A stretch of DNA of 54,784 nt from CAZNPL01 sp964574815. GTDB taxonomy: Bacteria; Planctomycetota; Phycisphaerae; UBA1845. Shown in pieces: positions 32,854-42,187 of this stretch; position 1 is the stretch's first letter, and each line of letters begins with the position of its first letter. The translations under genes and the position numbers were made by a program. The notes under the pieces were generated by a model. The model worked only from the letters and a program-made list of their open reading frames with translations, was not told the origin of the DNA and did no database searches. Location: assembly GCA_964574815.1 (NCBI GenBank), contig CAZNPL010000044.1, positions 1 to 54,784 on the forward strand, read 5' to 3'.

Positions 32854-33747
32854 ATGAACATCGCCGTGACGGGGGCTACTGGATTCCTGGGTCGCCACAT
32901 CGTCAATCGCCTGACGGTCGACGGACACTTATGCCGTTGCTGGCGTCGTACGGAGAGCGATTGCGGAGGCTTTGACGAGGGGCGCGGGCGCATCGAGTGG
33001 ATTCCGGGCGTGCTGGGCGACGCGGACTCGGCCGAGGCTTTGGTTGATTCGATGGATGCGGTGGTGCACGGTGCGCTTCACCGGCCCGGGCGCCAGTTCC
33101 GAGGCGGCGAGGGCGACATCGTCGATTTCGCAAACGTGAACGTGGTGGGGACGCTTCGGCTGATTGAAGCGGCGCGGCGTGCCGGCGTCGGGCGGTTTGT
33201 GTTCATTTCGACATGCGCGGTGCACGAGATCATTTTGGACGATCGGCCGCTTGACGAGTCCCATCCACTCTGGGCAACGCACCATTACGGCGCTCACAAG
33301 GCCGCCATCGAGAAGTTCATCCACGCGTACGGGTTCGGCGACGGGTACGAAGTGTGTGCATTGAGGCCGACGGGGATTTACGGGGTTGCCCGTCCGATTC
33401 AGGAGAGCAAGTGGTACGAATTGGTGCAGGACGTGAAGGCAGGGCGTCCCGTGCGATCGACGAAGGGCGGGAAGGAGGTCCACGCCGCCGACGTGGCCAA
33501 AGCGGTCGCGATTCTGCTCACGGCCGACGGCGTCGCCGGGCAGGCGTACAACTGCTACGACATGTACATTGCCGATCAGGATGTGGCGGAGATCGCCAAG
33601 CGCCTGAGCGGCAGCCCCTCGGAAATCGAGCAAGTCAACAATGGTCCGAAGCATCAGATCGAAACCGGCAAGATCCGCGAGTTGGGCATGACTTTCGGCG
33701 GGCGCGATCTGCTGGAAGAGACGATCGCGGAAATGCTCGGAGCGTAA
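32854..33747 (+). CDS. NAD(P)-dependent sugar epimerase/dehydratase (extended SDR)
   Basis: 297 residues from the ATG at 32854 with AAGGAG 9 nt ahead. Rossmann motif GATGFLG (7-13), catalytic Tyr-X-X-X-Lys in HHYGAHK (Tyr145, Lys149), and the Ser/Thr of the active site in FVFISTCAVHE (about 119-120). Extended SDR enzymes convert nucleotide sugars or steroid-like substrates. The substrate cannot be inferred; no sugar operon adjoins. Follows sixA by 24 nt and is probably the last gene of that operon. Confidence 0.88.
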   Translation: MNIAVTGATGFLGRHIVNRLTVDGHLCRCWRRTESDCGGFDEGRGRIEWIPGVLGDADSAEALVDSMDAVVHGALHRPGRQFRGGEGDIVDFANVNVVGTLRLIEAARRAGVGRFVFISTCAVHEIILDDRPLDESHPLWATHHYGAHKAAIEKFIHAYGFGDGYEVCALRPTGIYGVARPIQESKWYELVQDVKAGRPVRSTKGGKEVHAADVAKAVAILLTADGVAGQAYNCYDMYIADQDVAEIAKRLSGSPSEIEQVNNGPKHQIETGKIRELGMTFGGRDLLEETIAEMLGA

Positions 33748-33834
33748 GGGCCGGGGCAATGCCGAACGCGGCGTTGGTGGCTATGGGAGGGCCAGCGTCG
33801 ACGGCTTGGCGGTTCTGCGTTGTAATGGCCGGCC

Positions 33835-34458
33835 GTGAGAGGATTGGCCGCGATTAAAACGGGGATGTTTGCGACCGCGATCGCGCTGTTGACGACAGGC
33901 TGTGCTCCCAAGTCGGATCAGGCGTTTGATGGACCAGCGTGGCGGGCGGGGTCGTCGCGCGGGCGGGGACAGATGGCGGCCGATCTGATCGCGTCGGATC
34001 GCCTTGTCGGATTGTCGGAGCCGGAGGTACTCAGACGGCTGGGTCCGCCGGCGATTCGGTGGGACACAGAGCTTTACTCACTCGGCGCAGATTCCTATCT
34101 CCTGATTCACTACGATCGGAGCGGGCGGGTCGACCGCGTTGTCGGCCGGGCATTGCCGCCGCCGGATGCGAGTCGGGCATTGGATCTCGACGAATGGCGG
34201 ACGGCGAACGCTCGCAAACGGAGGGCGATGGCTCGCGGTCTCACCACCAGCCACAGCCGCGTCCTTGCCGGCGCGTATCGGTCGGCCGTGCATCGGCGGC
34301 TGGGCAGGCCGGCCAAAGCGTGGGTCACGCTGCAGTATGACCTGGGCCATGTTTCCGACGGTGATTCGACAGGGGCGTATTCAGGGCGGCGCGGACATTT
34401 ATTCGTCTCGCTCCACGGACGAAGCGTGATCTATGCGACGAAGGCGAGCGTCGGATAA
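33835..34458 (+). CDS. Small lipoprotein with BamE/SmpA-like segment
   Basis: 207 residues from a GTG. A lipoprotein signal ends LLTTGC (lipid on Cys23). The segment LVGLSEPEVLRRLGPPAIRW (about 57-76), followed by two beta-strands (SYLLIHYDRSGRVDRVVGRA), resembles the SmpA/OmlA two-helix, beta-sheet fold, in which a short helix precedes LG.P. The C-terminal part is Arg-rich and unassigned. A role in outer-membrane assembly is possible; the similarity is weak and limited to the first half. Confidence 0.6.
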   Translation: MRGLAAIKTGMFATAIALLTTGCAPKSDQAFDGPAWRAGSSRGRGQMAADLIASDRLVGLSEPEVLRRLGPPAIRWDTELYSLGADSYLLIHYDRSGRVDRVVGRALPPPDASRALDLDEWRTANARKRRAMARGLTTSHSRVLAGAYRSAVHRRLGRPAKAWVTLQYDLGHVSDGDSTGAYSGRRGHLFVSLHGRSVIYATKASVG

Positions 34459-34473
34459 CTGCGAGTGTCAGCG

Positions 34474-34965
34474 ATGCGGTTAGGGATTCTGTCCGACAGT
34501 CATGGCCGGCACGAGATGGTGCGGCGGGCGGTGGGGCTGTTCGACGAGCACGGTGTCGAGCATATCGTGCATTGTGGGGACGTGGGCGGGATGGGCGTGT
34601 TCGATGAACTGGTCGGCCGATCTTGCCGTTTTGTGTGGGGCAATTGCGATCACCCGGACGCCGCAATCATGAGGTACCTGAAGACGGTGGGCATTCCCTT
34701 ACCGGAGGCTGTGCCATTGCGATTCGAGCTGAGCGGCAAGCGGTTTGCCGTTTATCACGGTCACGAACGGGAAGCGCGGCACATGGAAGCGCTCGACGAC
34801 GTGGACTACGTCCTGCATGGGCATACGCACGCCCGGCGTGACGAACGGGCCGGCCGCGTGAGGATCATCAATCCGGGCGCTCTTTTTCGGGCGCGCCCGG
34901 CGTCGGTGGCGATCCTGGAGGTTGTCGACGATCGGCTGGAATTCTTCGAGCTGAGTCGGAGCTGA
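34474..34965 (+). CDS. YfcE/MJ0936-type metallophosphoesterase
   Basis: 163 residues from the ATG at 34474 (a GTG three codons earlier is possible). All five metal-site blocks are present: ILSDSHGR, VHCGDVGG, WGNCDH, VYHGHE and LHGHTHARRD, plus INPGAL near the end. These small enzymes hydrolyse phosphodiesters in vitro with Mn2+; physiological substrates are mostly unknown. The 3' end overlaps the convergent minus-strand gene by 98 bp. Confidence 0.9.
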   Translation: MRLGILSDSHGRHEMVRRAVGLFDEHGVEHIVHCGDVGGMGVFDELVGRSCRFVWGNCDHPDAAIMRYLKTVGIPLPEAVPLRFELSGKRFAVYHGHEREARHMEALDDVDYVLHGHTHARRDERAGRVRIINPGALFRARPASVAILEVVDDRLEFFELSRS

Positions 34966-35404
34966 GTCCGGAACGGTCTTGGAGTGATTCCGGGCCGAAG
35001 AGTGACACGGCGGCGTTTTGCAGAGTCTCGAGTCGGGACGCGGGCAGGCCGCCCCGTTCTTCAAGGAGTTCCCGCCACTGACGGACGTGCCGGTCGAACA
35101 AGGCGGGGCTCAGCAGCGAGGCCGTGGGGTGTTCGAGGCGCAGATCGGAGGCCATCTGACGAAGAAGCTCGCGTTCCATCACGTTTAGCCCGAGTTCCCG
35201 CAGGACTTTGTGGAAGAGGCGTTTTGGGTCATTGGGCGGCGGCTTGCGTCCACGCTGTTCCTGGAGGCGGTGAACGATCAGCAGGAGGGCGGCCAGCGCA
35301 AGGATCGCGAGGACCGCGTAAACGGCTGCGGAGGGGGAACCACCGCGCTGCAGATGGTCCCGGACGGCCTCCCAAGGGGCTTGGCCTGAAACTCCGCCGA
35401 TCAT
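34868..35404 (-). CDS. Membrane-anchored protein of unknown function
   Basis: 178 residues. One membrane helix (about 27-45, AVLAILALAALLLIVHRL) followed by a cytoplasmic helical region (RLFHKVLRELGLNVMERELL, 62-81, then HVRQWRELLEERGGLP) and a disordered Pro/Arg-rich tail. The start codon overlaps the stop of the HEAT-repeat gene (ATGA), so the pair is translationally coupled. The C-terminal 32 codons lie inside the convergent phosphoesterase gene. No family recognised; a helix that tethers a partner at the membrane is a fair guess. Confidence 0.7.
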   Translation of the reverse strand: MIGGVSGQAPWEAVRDHLQRGGSPSAAVYAVLAILALAALLLIVHRLQEQRGRKPPPNDPKRLFHKVLRELGLNVMERELLRQMASDLRLEHPTASLLSPALFDRHVRQWRELLEERGGLPASRLETLQNAAVSLFGPESLQDRSGLSSDSARRIPADRRQPPGSPPTPGAPEKERPD

Positions 35405-37281
35405 GGGCTGATCCCTCTGTCGTTAAAGGCGACCAAAGATTCCGGCGTCGATGCGGCCATGCTTGAGAACACCTGCGCGGCACGTTCGCGCACGCGATGG
35501 TCGGGGTCGCCCTGAGCCAGGTGCTGCACCCTGGGCGACAGCGTTGTGAGTGCGAGCTGTTCCACGACCCACAAGGCGCTCAGCCGGTAGGCGGCCGACT
35601 GGTTCTGCAGCATACCGATCAACACGACGGCGGCCTGGCGATGTTGACGGGCGAGGAGGGCTTTGACGGCATTGGCCCGGACTCTCTGGTGGTCGGCTTT
35701 GAGCTTCCGAGCGAGAGCATTGATTTCCGCGTTGCCGGTTCTGTTTGCAAGTGCTTCGACGGCGTTGGCCTGGACGCGGTCGTCCGGGTCGTGGAGGGCC
35801 TGTCGCAGGATACGCGCGGCCGTGGCGCCCTCGAGTTGCGAGAGCATCGCGAGCGCGAGACTGCGTACTTTTTTCTCCGGATCGTGGCTGAGGGCGTAAA
35901 GACGCTCCTCGAAATCCGCTGCCATTTGGAGGCTGCGGACGATGCGCAGTGCCTGCAACCGATTCTCCGCATTTGCGCTGCCGAGTTTGACGCGGAGTCT
36001 TTCGACGAACGTTCTCGAATGCGAAGCCAGCTTTCTGCCCTCGATCACTCGCTGCTGCTCTTCCATAACATCGAATCGGTCGCAGTACACGGCGAACGCG
36101 TTGTCGCCGACGTCGCCGGCGCCGGCGTCATCCGGCGCACCGATTGGCTTAACGCCACGGGTGTTTCGCTGCGGATCACGGCGGAAGAGTTCCATAGCCG
36201 CGAGCGTTGAAAATGGTTCGGTGTTCCAATTGGCGACGCGAGAGAGGAGGTCGGTGGCATCGGGCGTACTCAACTCCGTCAGGCGCCAGATCGCTGCCTC
36301 CTGCAGTTCGCGCGAGCCTCCGAAGATCATCTTGCGGTAAATTGCGAGCTTGTTTTCCGTGTTCAACCCGCTCAGGTGAACGAGTCGAGCTGCGGCCCGT
36401 GCGTGCCGGCCTGAGAGGGTATGTAGCATTGCTGACGGTAGCTGCCGAACCCACGAGCAAGCGTTCGCGATTTCAGGTTGAAGCGTGAGCCAGATTTCGT
36501 CCAGGAGGCGCGAGACAAAGGCGAGATCGTGCCGCGACGCGATTTCCTGCAGCGCCACAGGTCGAAGGTCGGAGTGGCCTAGTGCCCGGAGGGTAAAGGG
36601 CGCTGCGAGATCGGCGTCGGCGCCCCGAAGGAGTTCGCCCAAGGCGTGTGTGATGTGGGAGCGTTTCGAAGTGGCCTTTTCGACAAGCATCCGCTCGGTC
36701 AGGTCGGAGATCCACATGGCGGCGAGGAGCACTTCGGTGCGATGATGTGTCTGCCAGCCGTCGAGGCCGATTCTCAGCGCTTCGACCAGTTGTTCGGCGT
36801 TCTTGTGTGCAGCGTGCCGGCCCTCGGGTGACATCGCACCCGTTCGGTTTTGGGCGGTGAGCCTTGCGAGTGAGAGTAAAGCGGTGGCGGCCGCTGTTCG
36901 CGTGCGCGGGCAGCGTCGCGTCAGTGCGCTGCTGAGCAGGTAGGCCAGCCGACACTCGCTCGCCATTTGAATGAGTGCAATAGCCCCCAAGCGAGCCTCG
37001 ACCACCTCGGACGACATGCATGTGCGAGCGGCCTCGAAGAGCCGAGGAGTCTGGTCGATCAGGAGGGATTGCAATGCAGGGCCGTAGTTGCGGAAGCCGC
37101 CGACCAAGCCGCTGAGTCCATTGGAGTTTGCCCGTTCGAGGATGCGTGTTGCTGCGGCGGTCTGCAGCGGTTCGTCGAGGAGCGGAAGCGCCTCCACGAA
37201 TGCGGCGTCTGCGGCCAGGTTTTCTGAGCGGGCGACGACGTCGAATACCCGCTCAATCGTCTTGGGTACGGGCTTGTGCAT
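35401..37281 (-). CDS. HEAT-repeat protein
   Basis: 626 residues from MHKPVPKTIERVF at 37281; an upstream in-frame extension is Arg-rich and unlikely. The whole protein is alpha-helical with HEAT/PBS-lyase-type repeats, clearest in the last third (DPEKKVRSLALAMLSQL, DPDDRVQANAVEALANR, DHQRVRANAVKALLARQ, DPDHRVRERAAQVFSSM). Such solenoids are protein-interaction scaffolds. No enzymatic motif is seen. The short membrane protein that follows in the same operon may anchor it. Confidence 0.85.
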   Translation of the reverse strand: MHKPVPKTIERVFDVVARSENLAADAAFVEALPLLDEPLQTAAATRILERANSNGLSGLVGGFRNYGPALQSLLIDQTPRLFEAARTCMSSEVVEARLGAIALIQMASECRLAYLLSSALTRRCPRTRTAAATALLSLARLTAQNRTGAMSPEGRHAAHKNAEQLVEALRIGLDGWQTHHRTEVLLAAMWISDLTERMLVEKATSKRSHITHALGELLRGADADLAAPFTLRALGHSDLRPVALQEIASRHDLAFVSRLLDEIWLTLQPEIANACSWVRQLPSAMLHTLSGRHARAAARLVHLSGLNTENKLAIYRKMIFGGSRELQEAAIWRLTELSTPDATDLLSRVANWNTEPFSTLAAMELFRRDPQRNTRGVKPIGAPDDAGAGDVGDNAFAVYCDRFDVMEEQQRVIEGRKLASHSRTFVERLRVKLGSANAENRLQALRIVRSLQMAADFEERLYALSHDPEKKVRSLALAMLSQLEGATAARILRQALHDPDDRVQANAVEALANRTGNAEINALARKLKADHQRVRANAVKALLARQHRQAAVVLIGMLQNQSAAYRLSALWVVEQLALTTLSPRVQHLAQGDPDHRVRERAAQVFSSMAASTPESLVAFNDRGISP

Positions 37282-37406
37282 ACAAGCGGTATATCGGCCT
37301 GCATTTGCGGAAGGCGTACTTGTTTTCGTACGGCGGCGGTTCCGGCTCCGGAGTGGCCGTGGCCCGAGCGTGTCGCGCACGGCGCGACGTCCGGGCGGGC
37401 GCAGGG

Positions 37407-38555
37407 TCAGGCACTCCGGGCGTCGGCCAATTCGACAAGGAGTCTTGCAGCGCGGGCGGAGGCGCCTGGCTGTCGGATTGGTTCGATTGTCTCTCGGATT
37501 TCCTGTCGCATGCGTTTGAGGTTGTGGGCGGACGCGAGTAAATCGATGGCGGACGCGGCAATCGGGGCGGTGGATGTGTAGTAGGGCATGAACTCCGGGA
37601 CGATGGTTCGGCCGGCGAGGATATTGATCAAGGAGTATTTCTTAATCCGGACCGTATGCCGTGCGAACAGATGGTACATCAGGCGCGACGCCTTATACAT
37701 GACGATCATGGGGCTGCCGTAGTGCGCTACCTCCAGGGTTGCGGTGCCTGAGGCAACGAGGGTCAGGTCGGCAGCGGCCAGGAGTTCGGCGTTTCCGTCC
37801 CGATGCAAGGATACGTCGAGCGGGCTTGACTCGGTCAGGTCTTCGATCAGGTGGGCAACGGGGTCTCCGGCGACGGACACTCCGACATGGAGGTCGGGAA
37901 AGCGTTGGCCGATTCTGGATGCCACCTCGAGTTGACCGGGCAGAACCTCTTTGACGACGTGCCTGCGCGAGCCGGGGAGGAGGGCCAGTCGCGTTCCGCC
38001 CGTGGCTCGCAGTTGCTGGACGGCGTCGGCGTCCGGGGGCCGCGCCGCCAGCGCATCGAAGAGCGGGTGGCCCACATACGTTGCGTCCACCCCTTGGTTT
38101 CTGAAGTACGGCTCCTCGAAAGGCAGGATCACTGCGAGGCGATCGACCCGGGCTCGTATTTTTTTTGTGCGGGCAGCGCCCCAGGCCCAGACCTGTGGAG
38201 CGACATAGTACATCACTGGAACTTGCGCGCTGCGAGCGCGGCGGGCCAGCGGCAGGTGCAGCATCGGGGAATCGATCAGCGCAGCCGCATCGAATGGTTC
38301 GTTTGAGAGAAGGCTTCCGGCGCGCCGCAAGACGCGTTTGCCCCGCCGAAGGTTACCGAGGATGCCGAGCAGCATGGCTGCGTGGCTGGTCAGATCTGCG
38401 ATGGGGCGGCATCCTGCCGACTGCATGGCCGGTCCCGCGACGCCGACGAATTCGGCGTCAGGTCGAAGGCGGGTCACCTCGCCAATGAGCAACGCTCCGT
38501 AGAGGTCCGCGCTGGCTTCGGCGGCGCTGATGAATATCCGGGGCGCGGTTTTCAA
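37407..38555 (-). CDS. lpxB: Lipid-A-disaccharide synthase
   Basis: 382 residues, normal LpxB length. Opening ISAAEASADLYGALLI (9-24, the family has GE.SGD here; this one reads AEASAD, a small change), then ALIDSPMLHLPLARRA, MYYVAPQVWAWGAARTKKI, VGHPLFDAL, LLPGSRRHVVKEVLP and the donor-binding ASGTATLEVAHYGSPMIVMYK block. LpxB joins UDP-diacylglucosamine and lipid X to form the lipid A disaccharide at the inner membrane. Its presence supports a genuine outer membrane with lipid A. Its own promoter must lie upstream of 38555. Confidence 0.93.
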   Translation of the reverse strand: MKTAPRIFISAAEASADLYGALLIGEVTRLRPDAEFVGVAGPAMQSAGCRPIADLTSHAAMLLGILGNLRRGKRVLRRAGSLLSNEPFDAAALIDSPMLHLPLARRARSAQVPVMYYVAPQVWAWGAARTKKIRARVDRLAVILPFEEPYFRNQGVDATYVGHPLFDALAARPPDADAVQQLRATGGTRLALLPGSRRHVVKEVLPGQLEVASRIGQRFPDLHVGVSVAGDPVAHLIEDLTESSPLDVSLHRDGNAELLAAADLTLVASGTATLEVAHYGSPMIVMYKASRLMYHLFARHTVRIKKYSLINILAGRTIVPEFMPYYTSTAPIAASAIDLLASAHNLKRMRQEIRETIEPIRQPGASARAARLLVELADARSA

Positions 38556-38852
38556 GGTGTGCCTGTCACAATTCTATTTCCAGTAATAGTTTACGCACCG
38601 CTCTCGGCTTGATTTCGCCGGCGGGAGGCCTCGGGTGGGCGACTCCAGCGGGTGCCGGCACGCTAGCGGCAGTCCGGGCGCGGGGCAATAGGGGTGGCAG
38701 TGGTCTGTGAAGGGGAGGTTGAACGGGGCGGAGCGGAGTTGAGGGATGTGTTTTGGTCGGTGTCGGCTTGATTTCACATTAAATCCTGCTACTGTTTGAG
38801 ATTCGGCTCTGTTGCAGCCCGACGTGTTCACCATCGCCAAAGGAGGAACGGT
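38556..38852 (+). promoter_or_regulatory. rpsB upstream region with a sigma-70-like promoter
   Basis: About 300 bp separate lpxB and rpsB, which diverge. TTGATT (38768-38773) and TACTGT (38790-38795) are spaced by 16 bp, a fair sigma-70-type promoter 58 nt ahead of the rpsB start. A 13-base phrase, TCGGCTTGATTTC, occurs twice (38604-38616 and 38763-38775), the second spanning the -35 box. No known ribosomal-protein leader RNA was recognised. Confidence 0.45.
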
Positions 38853-39719
38853 TTGGCATCGGAGTTAGTTCGTAAACTCATCGACTCGGGAATACACTTC
38901 GGCCACCGCGCGAGCAGGTGGAATCCGAAGATGCGTCCCTACGTGTTCACCAAGCGGAATTCCATCCACATCATTGACATACGCGAGACGGTCAAGGGAA
39001 TTCTGCGCGCCAAGAAGTTCCTCGCCCAGGTCGTTGGAAACGGTGGGGACGTTCTGTACGTCGGCACGAAGCGGCAGGCCCGTGACGCCGTGAAACGCAG
39101 CGCGGATAGCGTCAGCATGCCATACGTGGCCGATCGCTGGCTTGGCGGCACGCTGACCAATTTCCGCACGATTCGATCTCGTCTTGGCCGCCTGGAGGAG
39201 TTGGAGGCGGCTCAGACCGAGGGGCGGATCGAGGAGTACAGCAAGAAGCAGCGCGCGCGGATGAACAGGGAGTATCGCAAGATCAGCCGCAACTTGTCGG
39301 GGATCCGGAACATGGCGCGACTGCCCGGGGCGTTGGTCGTGATTGACGTTCACCGGGAGCATCTGTCGGTTCGCGAGGCCAAGACGATGGGCATACCGAC
39401 GATTTGCCTCATCGATACGGACTCCGACCCCGATTTTGCCGACATACCGATCCCTGGTAACGACGATGCCATGCGTTCGATCGATCTGGTGCTGACGGTA
39501 TTGACCGAAGCGATTCAGGAGGGTCTGCGCGCCCGGAAGGCTCCTTCGGAGGCGGGCGATACCGGTCGGCCGCGGAAGAGATCTGAACGCGAGCCGTTGG
39601 CCCGGGCGAGCTCGGACTCGGAGGAGGGGAAACCCGCTGAGGAAGGCGGACAAGCGGATCGCTCCTCAGAAGCTCCGGGGGCGCCGGATGTGGAAGAGCA
39701 CGCGGTTCGGGAATCCTAA
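38853..39719 (+). CDS. rpsB: 30S ribosomal protein S2
   Basis: 288 residues. The start is a TTG at 38853: a perfect AAAGGAGG lies 7 nt ahead, and translation then gives LVRKLIDSGIHFGHRASRWN, the canonical S2 N-terminus; the earlier in-frame ATG would add 19 residues not found in S2. Core motifs KMRPYVFTKRNSIHIID, VLYVGTKRQA, WLGGTLTNF and PDFADIPIPGNDDA are all present. The last 50 or so residues form an acidic, Ser/Glu-rich tail (EGKPAEEGGQAD) beyond the usual S2 end. First gene of rpsB-tsf-pyrH-frr. Confidence 0.96.
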   Translation: MASELVRKLIDSGIHFGHRASRWNPKMRPYVFTKRNSIHIIDIRETVKGILRAKKFLAQVVGNGGDVLYVGTKRQARDAVKRSADSVSMPYVADRWLGGTLTNFRTIRSRLGRLEELEAAQTEGRIEEYSKKQRARMNREYRKISRNLSGIRNMARLPGALVVIDVHREHLSVREAKTMGIPTICLIDTDSDPDFADIPIPGNDDAMRSIDLVLTVLTEAIQEGLRARKAPSEAGDTGRPRKRSEREPLARASSDSEEGKPAEEGGQADRSSEAPGAPDVEEHAVRES

Positions 39720-39881
39720 GCGGCGTTGTCGCAGCCGTACCGGCCCGGGGGAGGTGTCCCAACCGGGTCGGACGGACGGCAGGATCCTCCATACGTTTAG
39801 AACTGGCAATTTCGACGTTTAGCGAGACTCGGGGAAGGGGCCGGTCGACCGGTCGCTTCACTCGGCGAGGAGAGACGTGAC

Positions 39882-40724
39882 ATGGCAGCGATTACGGCTG
39901 CAGAGGTTAAGGCATTACGCAACGAAACGGGCCTGCCGATGATGGAATGCAAGAACGCCCTGATCGAAGCGGAAGGCGACCCGGAGCAGGCCAAAGAGAT
40001 CCTACAACGCAAGTACAAAGGCAAGATGGAGACCCGCGCCGCCCGCGAGACGGGGGAAGGCCGGATTGCCACATTTATCAGCGAAGACAGGAAGCGGGGG
40101 GCCATCATTGACGTTCGCTGCGAGACGGCGCCGGTGGCGAAGACCGACAAGTTCGTCGAACTGGCCAATGCGATCGCGGCTTCGGTGGCGGCTCAGGACG
40201 AGATGAATCCGACCGCTGAACAAGCGGCGGATTTCAAGAGCGTAGCGCACGAAGGGAAGACGCTACAGGACGAGATCACCGACGTGTTCGGCTTGACGCG
40301 CGAGAACATCAAGCTGGAGCGCGTCCGCAAGCTGGCCGGGGAGTACGTTTGCGGTTACGTTCATCATGACGGCAAGACAGGCGTGCTTCTGGCTTTGGAT
40401 GCCGTCCCCAAGTCCGAATCGGTCGGAATCGATTTGTGCCACCACGTGACTTTCGCGAACCCGCTGGCCGTCCATCGGGAACAGATTCCCGCGGAAGACA
40501 TTGAAAAGGTGCGGAAGCTCGCAGCGGACGTTGCCGTGTCGGAAGGCAAGCCGCCGCAGATCATCGAGAAGATTGTAACGGGCAAGGTCAATGCGTTCTG
40601 CGCAGAAAACGCCTTGATGGATCAGGAGCACGTCAAGTTCTCAAAGACGAAAGTGAGAGACGTCCTTCGCGAGGGCGGCGTGAACGACGTGCTGGATCTG
40701 GCGTACTTCAGGATCGGGGGATAG
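39882..40724 (+). CDS. tsf: Elongation factor Ts
   Basis: 280 residues. The N-terminal UBA-like domain carries the signature ALRNETGLPMMECKNALIEA, followed by the EF-Tu contact region (EGRIATFISEDRKRGAIIDV) and two core subdomains. EF-Ts regenerates EF-Tu-GTP in the cytoplasm. GAGGAGAGACGTGAC precedes the ATG. A 162-nt spacer follows rpsB, common in this operon. Confidence 0.97.
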   Translation: MAAITAAEVKALRNETGLPMMECKNALIEAEGDPEQAKEILQRKYKGKMETRAARETGEGRIATFISEDRKRGAIIDVRCETAPVAKTDKFVELANAIAASVAAQDEMNPTAEQAADFKSVAHEGKTLQDEITDVFGLTRENIKLERVRKLAGEYVCGYVHHDGKTGVLLALDAVPKSESVGIDLCHHVTFANPLAVHREQIPAEDIEKVRKLAADVAVSEGKPPQIIEKIVTGKVNAFCAENALMDQEHVKFSKTKVRDVLREGGVNDVLDLAYFRIGG

Positions 40725-40784
40725 TCCCGGCCGGTCGCCGCGCGGCGGCCGGACGAGCTGTGGTCAGCGGCGGTGGGCGTGCGC

Positions 40785-41510
40785 ATGTCTGAGTTGAAGT
40801 ACCATCGCATTGTGCTCAAAATCAGCGGTGAGGGTCTTTGCGAGGCAGGGGGACACGGCATTGATGCGGCGGAGCTCGGCCGCGTCGCGGTGGAGATCAA
40901 GTCAGTTGTAGATCTCGGCGTGCAGGTGGCGTTGGTGGTTGGCGGGGGCAACATCGTTCGTGGCGACACTCTGGCGAGTCAGACGCCGATCACCAAGCCG
41001 GCCGCTCACTACATGGGCATGCTTGCGACCGTCATTAATGCGGTTGCGGTGCAGGAGGTTCTCGAGTCAATCGGTCTCGACACGCGCGTGCAGTCGGCGA
41101 TTAATGTGGACCGCGTGTGCGAGAGCTTCATCCGGCGACGAGCGATGCGGCATCTCGAGAAGGGGCGGGTGGTCATTTTCGCGGCCGGGACGGGCAACCC
41201 GTTCGTGACGACGGACACGTGCGCTGCGTTGCGGGCGTCGGAGATTCAGGCGGACGTGTTGCTGAAGGCCACCAAGGTCGATGGTGTGTACACCGCCGAT
41301 CCCGTTACGACTCCGGACGCCCGTCTCCATGGTTTTCTGACGTTTAATCAGCTTATCGATGACCGATTGGCTGTCATGGATCTGTCGGCGGTGGTCATGT
41401 GCCAGCAGAACGGCATTCCGATCGTCGTGTTCAACATGAAGAAGCCGGGACACATGAGGGACGTGGTGCTCGGCGGGCGGATCGGGACGCTGGTGGGCGA
41501 CTCAGTGTAG
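40785..41510 (+). CDS. pyrH: UMP kinase
   Basis: 241 residues from MSELKYHRIVLKISGEGL; an ATG four codons earlier is possible. Amino-acid-kinase fold with the ATP loop LKISGEGL, GGGNIVRG (uridylate site), AAGTGNPFVTTDT, and the lysine of KATKVDGVYTADP. Phosphorylates UMP to UDP in pyrimidine synthesis; hexameric and allosterically regulated in bacteria. Between tsf and frr, as in most bacteria. Confidence 0.97.
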   Translation: MSELKYHRIVLKISGEGLCEAGGHGIDAAELGRVAVEIKSVVDLGVQVALVVGGGNIVRGDTLASQTPITKPAAHYMGMLATVINAVAVQEVLESIGLDTRVQSAINVDRVCESFIRRRAMRHLEKGRVVIFAAGTGNPFVTTDTCAALRASEIQADVLLKATKVDGVYTADPVTTPDARLHGFLTFNQLIDDRLAVMDLSAVVMCQQNGIPIVVFNMKKPGHMRDVVLGGRIGTLVGDSV

Positions 41511-41528
41511 ATCGAGAGAGGACGAACA

Positions 41529-42095
41529 ATGGCCCAGGCGGACGTAGAGAAAGCGTGTCGGGCCGCAATGGCCAAGTCGGTGGACTACCTTAAGGACGAA
41601 CTGCGGGGGGTGCGCACCGGGCAGGCGTCGCCGGGCCTGGTGGACCGCATCAAGATCGAGGTGTCGTCCTACAACAGCACGATGTTGCTGCGAGAACTGG
41701 CCTCGATCAGTACGCCGGACCCGCAGACGATCATGATCAAGCCCTTTGACCCCAGTACGGTCAAGGACATCGAGCGGGGCCTGCAGTCGTCGGATCTGGG
41801 TATTACGCCGGTCTCCGACGGCAAGATCATTCGATTGCCGATCCCACCCTTGTCAGGCGAGCGGCGGCAGCAGCTCATCTCGCAGGTGAAGAAGATGGGC
41901 GAGGCCCAGAAGGTGGCGGTTCGCAACATCCGACGCGACACGAACAAGAGCATCGATTCGGACAAGAAGAACTCGGTGCTCAGCGAGGACGAGGCCAACG
42001 ACGCCAAGGACGCCGTCCAGAAGATCACCAAGCAGTGCGAGGACGAGATCGACAAGGTGGTGGGCGCGAAGGCGAAGGACATCGAGTCGGCGTAA
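41529..42095 (+). CDS. frr: Ribosome recycling factor
   Basis: 188 residues, standard RRF length. Domain I helices and the hinge motifs ELRGVRTGQASPGLVDRIKI (about 24-43), the domain II beta-structure (SISTPDPQTIMIKPFDPSTV) and RLPIPPLSGERRQQLISQVK (about 106-125) match RRF. With EF-G it splits post-termination ribosomes. GAGAGAGGACGAACA precedes the ATG; pyrH ends 18 nt upstream. Confidence 0.97.
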   Translation: MAQADVEKACRAAMAKSVDYLKDELRGVRTGQASPGLVDRIKIEVSSYNSTMLLRELASISTPDPQTIMIKPFDPSTVKDIERGLQSSDLGITPVSDGKIIRLPIPPLSGERRQQLISQVKKMGEAQKVAVRNIRRDTNKSIDSDKKNSVLSEDEANDAKDAVQKITKQCEDEIDKVVGAKAKDIESA

Positions 42096-42187
42096 GCCTG
42101 GGATTCCCCTGCGTTTTGTTTGTGTCAGCGGCGTGGTTCGGCTAGGATTCCTCCGTCAGGTTTACTCCAGAATTCCGAGTTGTACGG

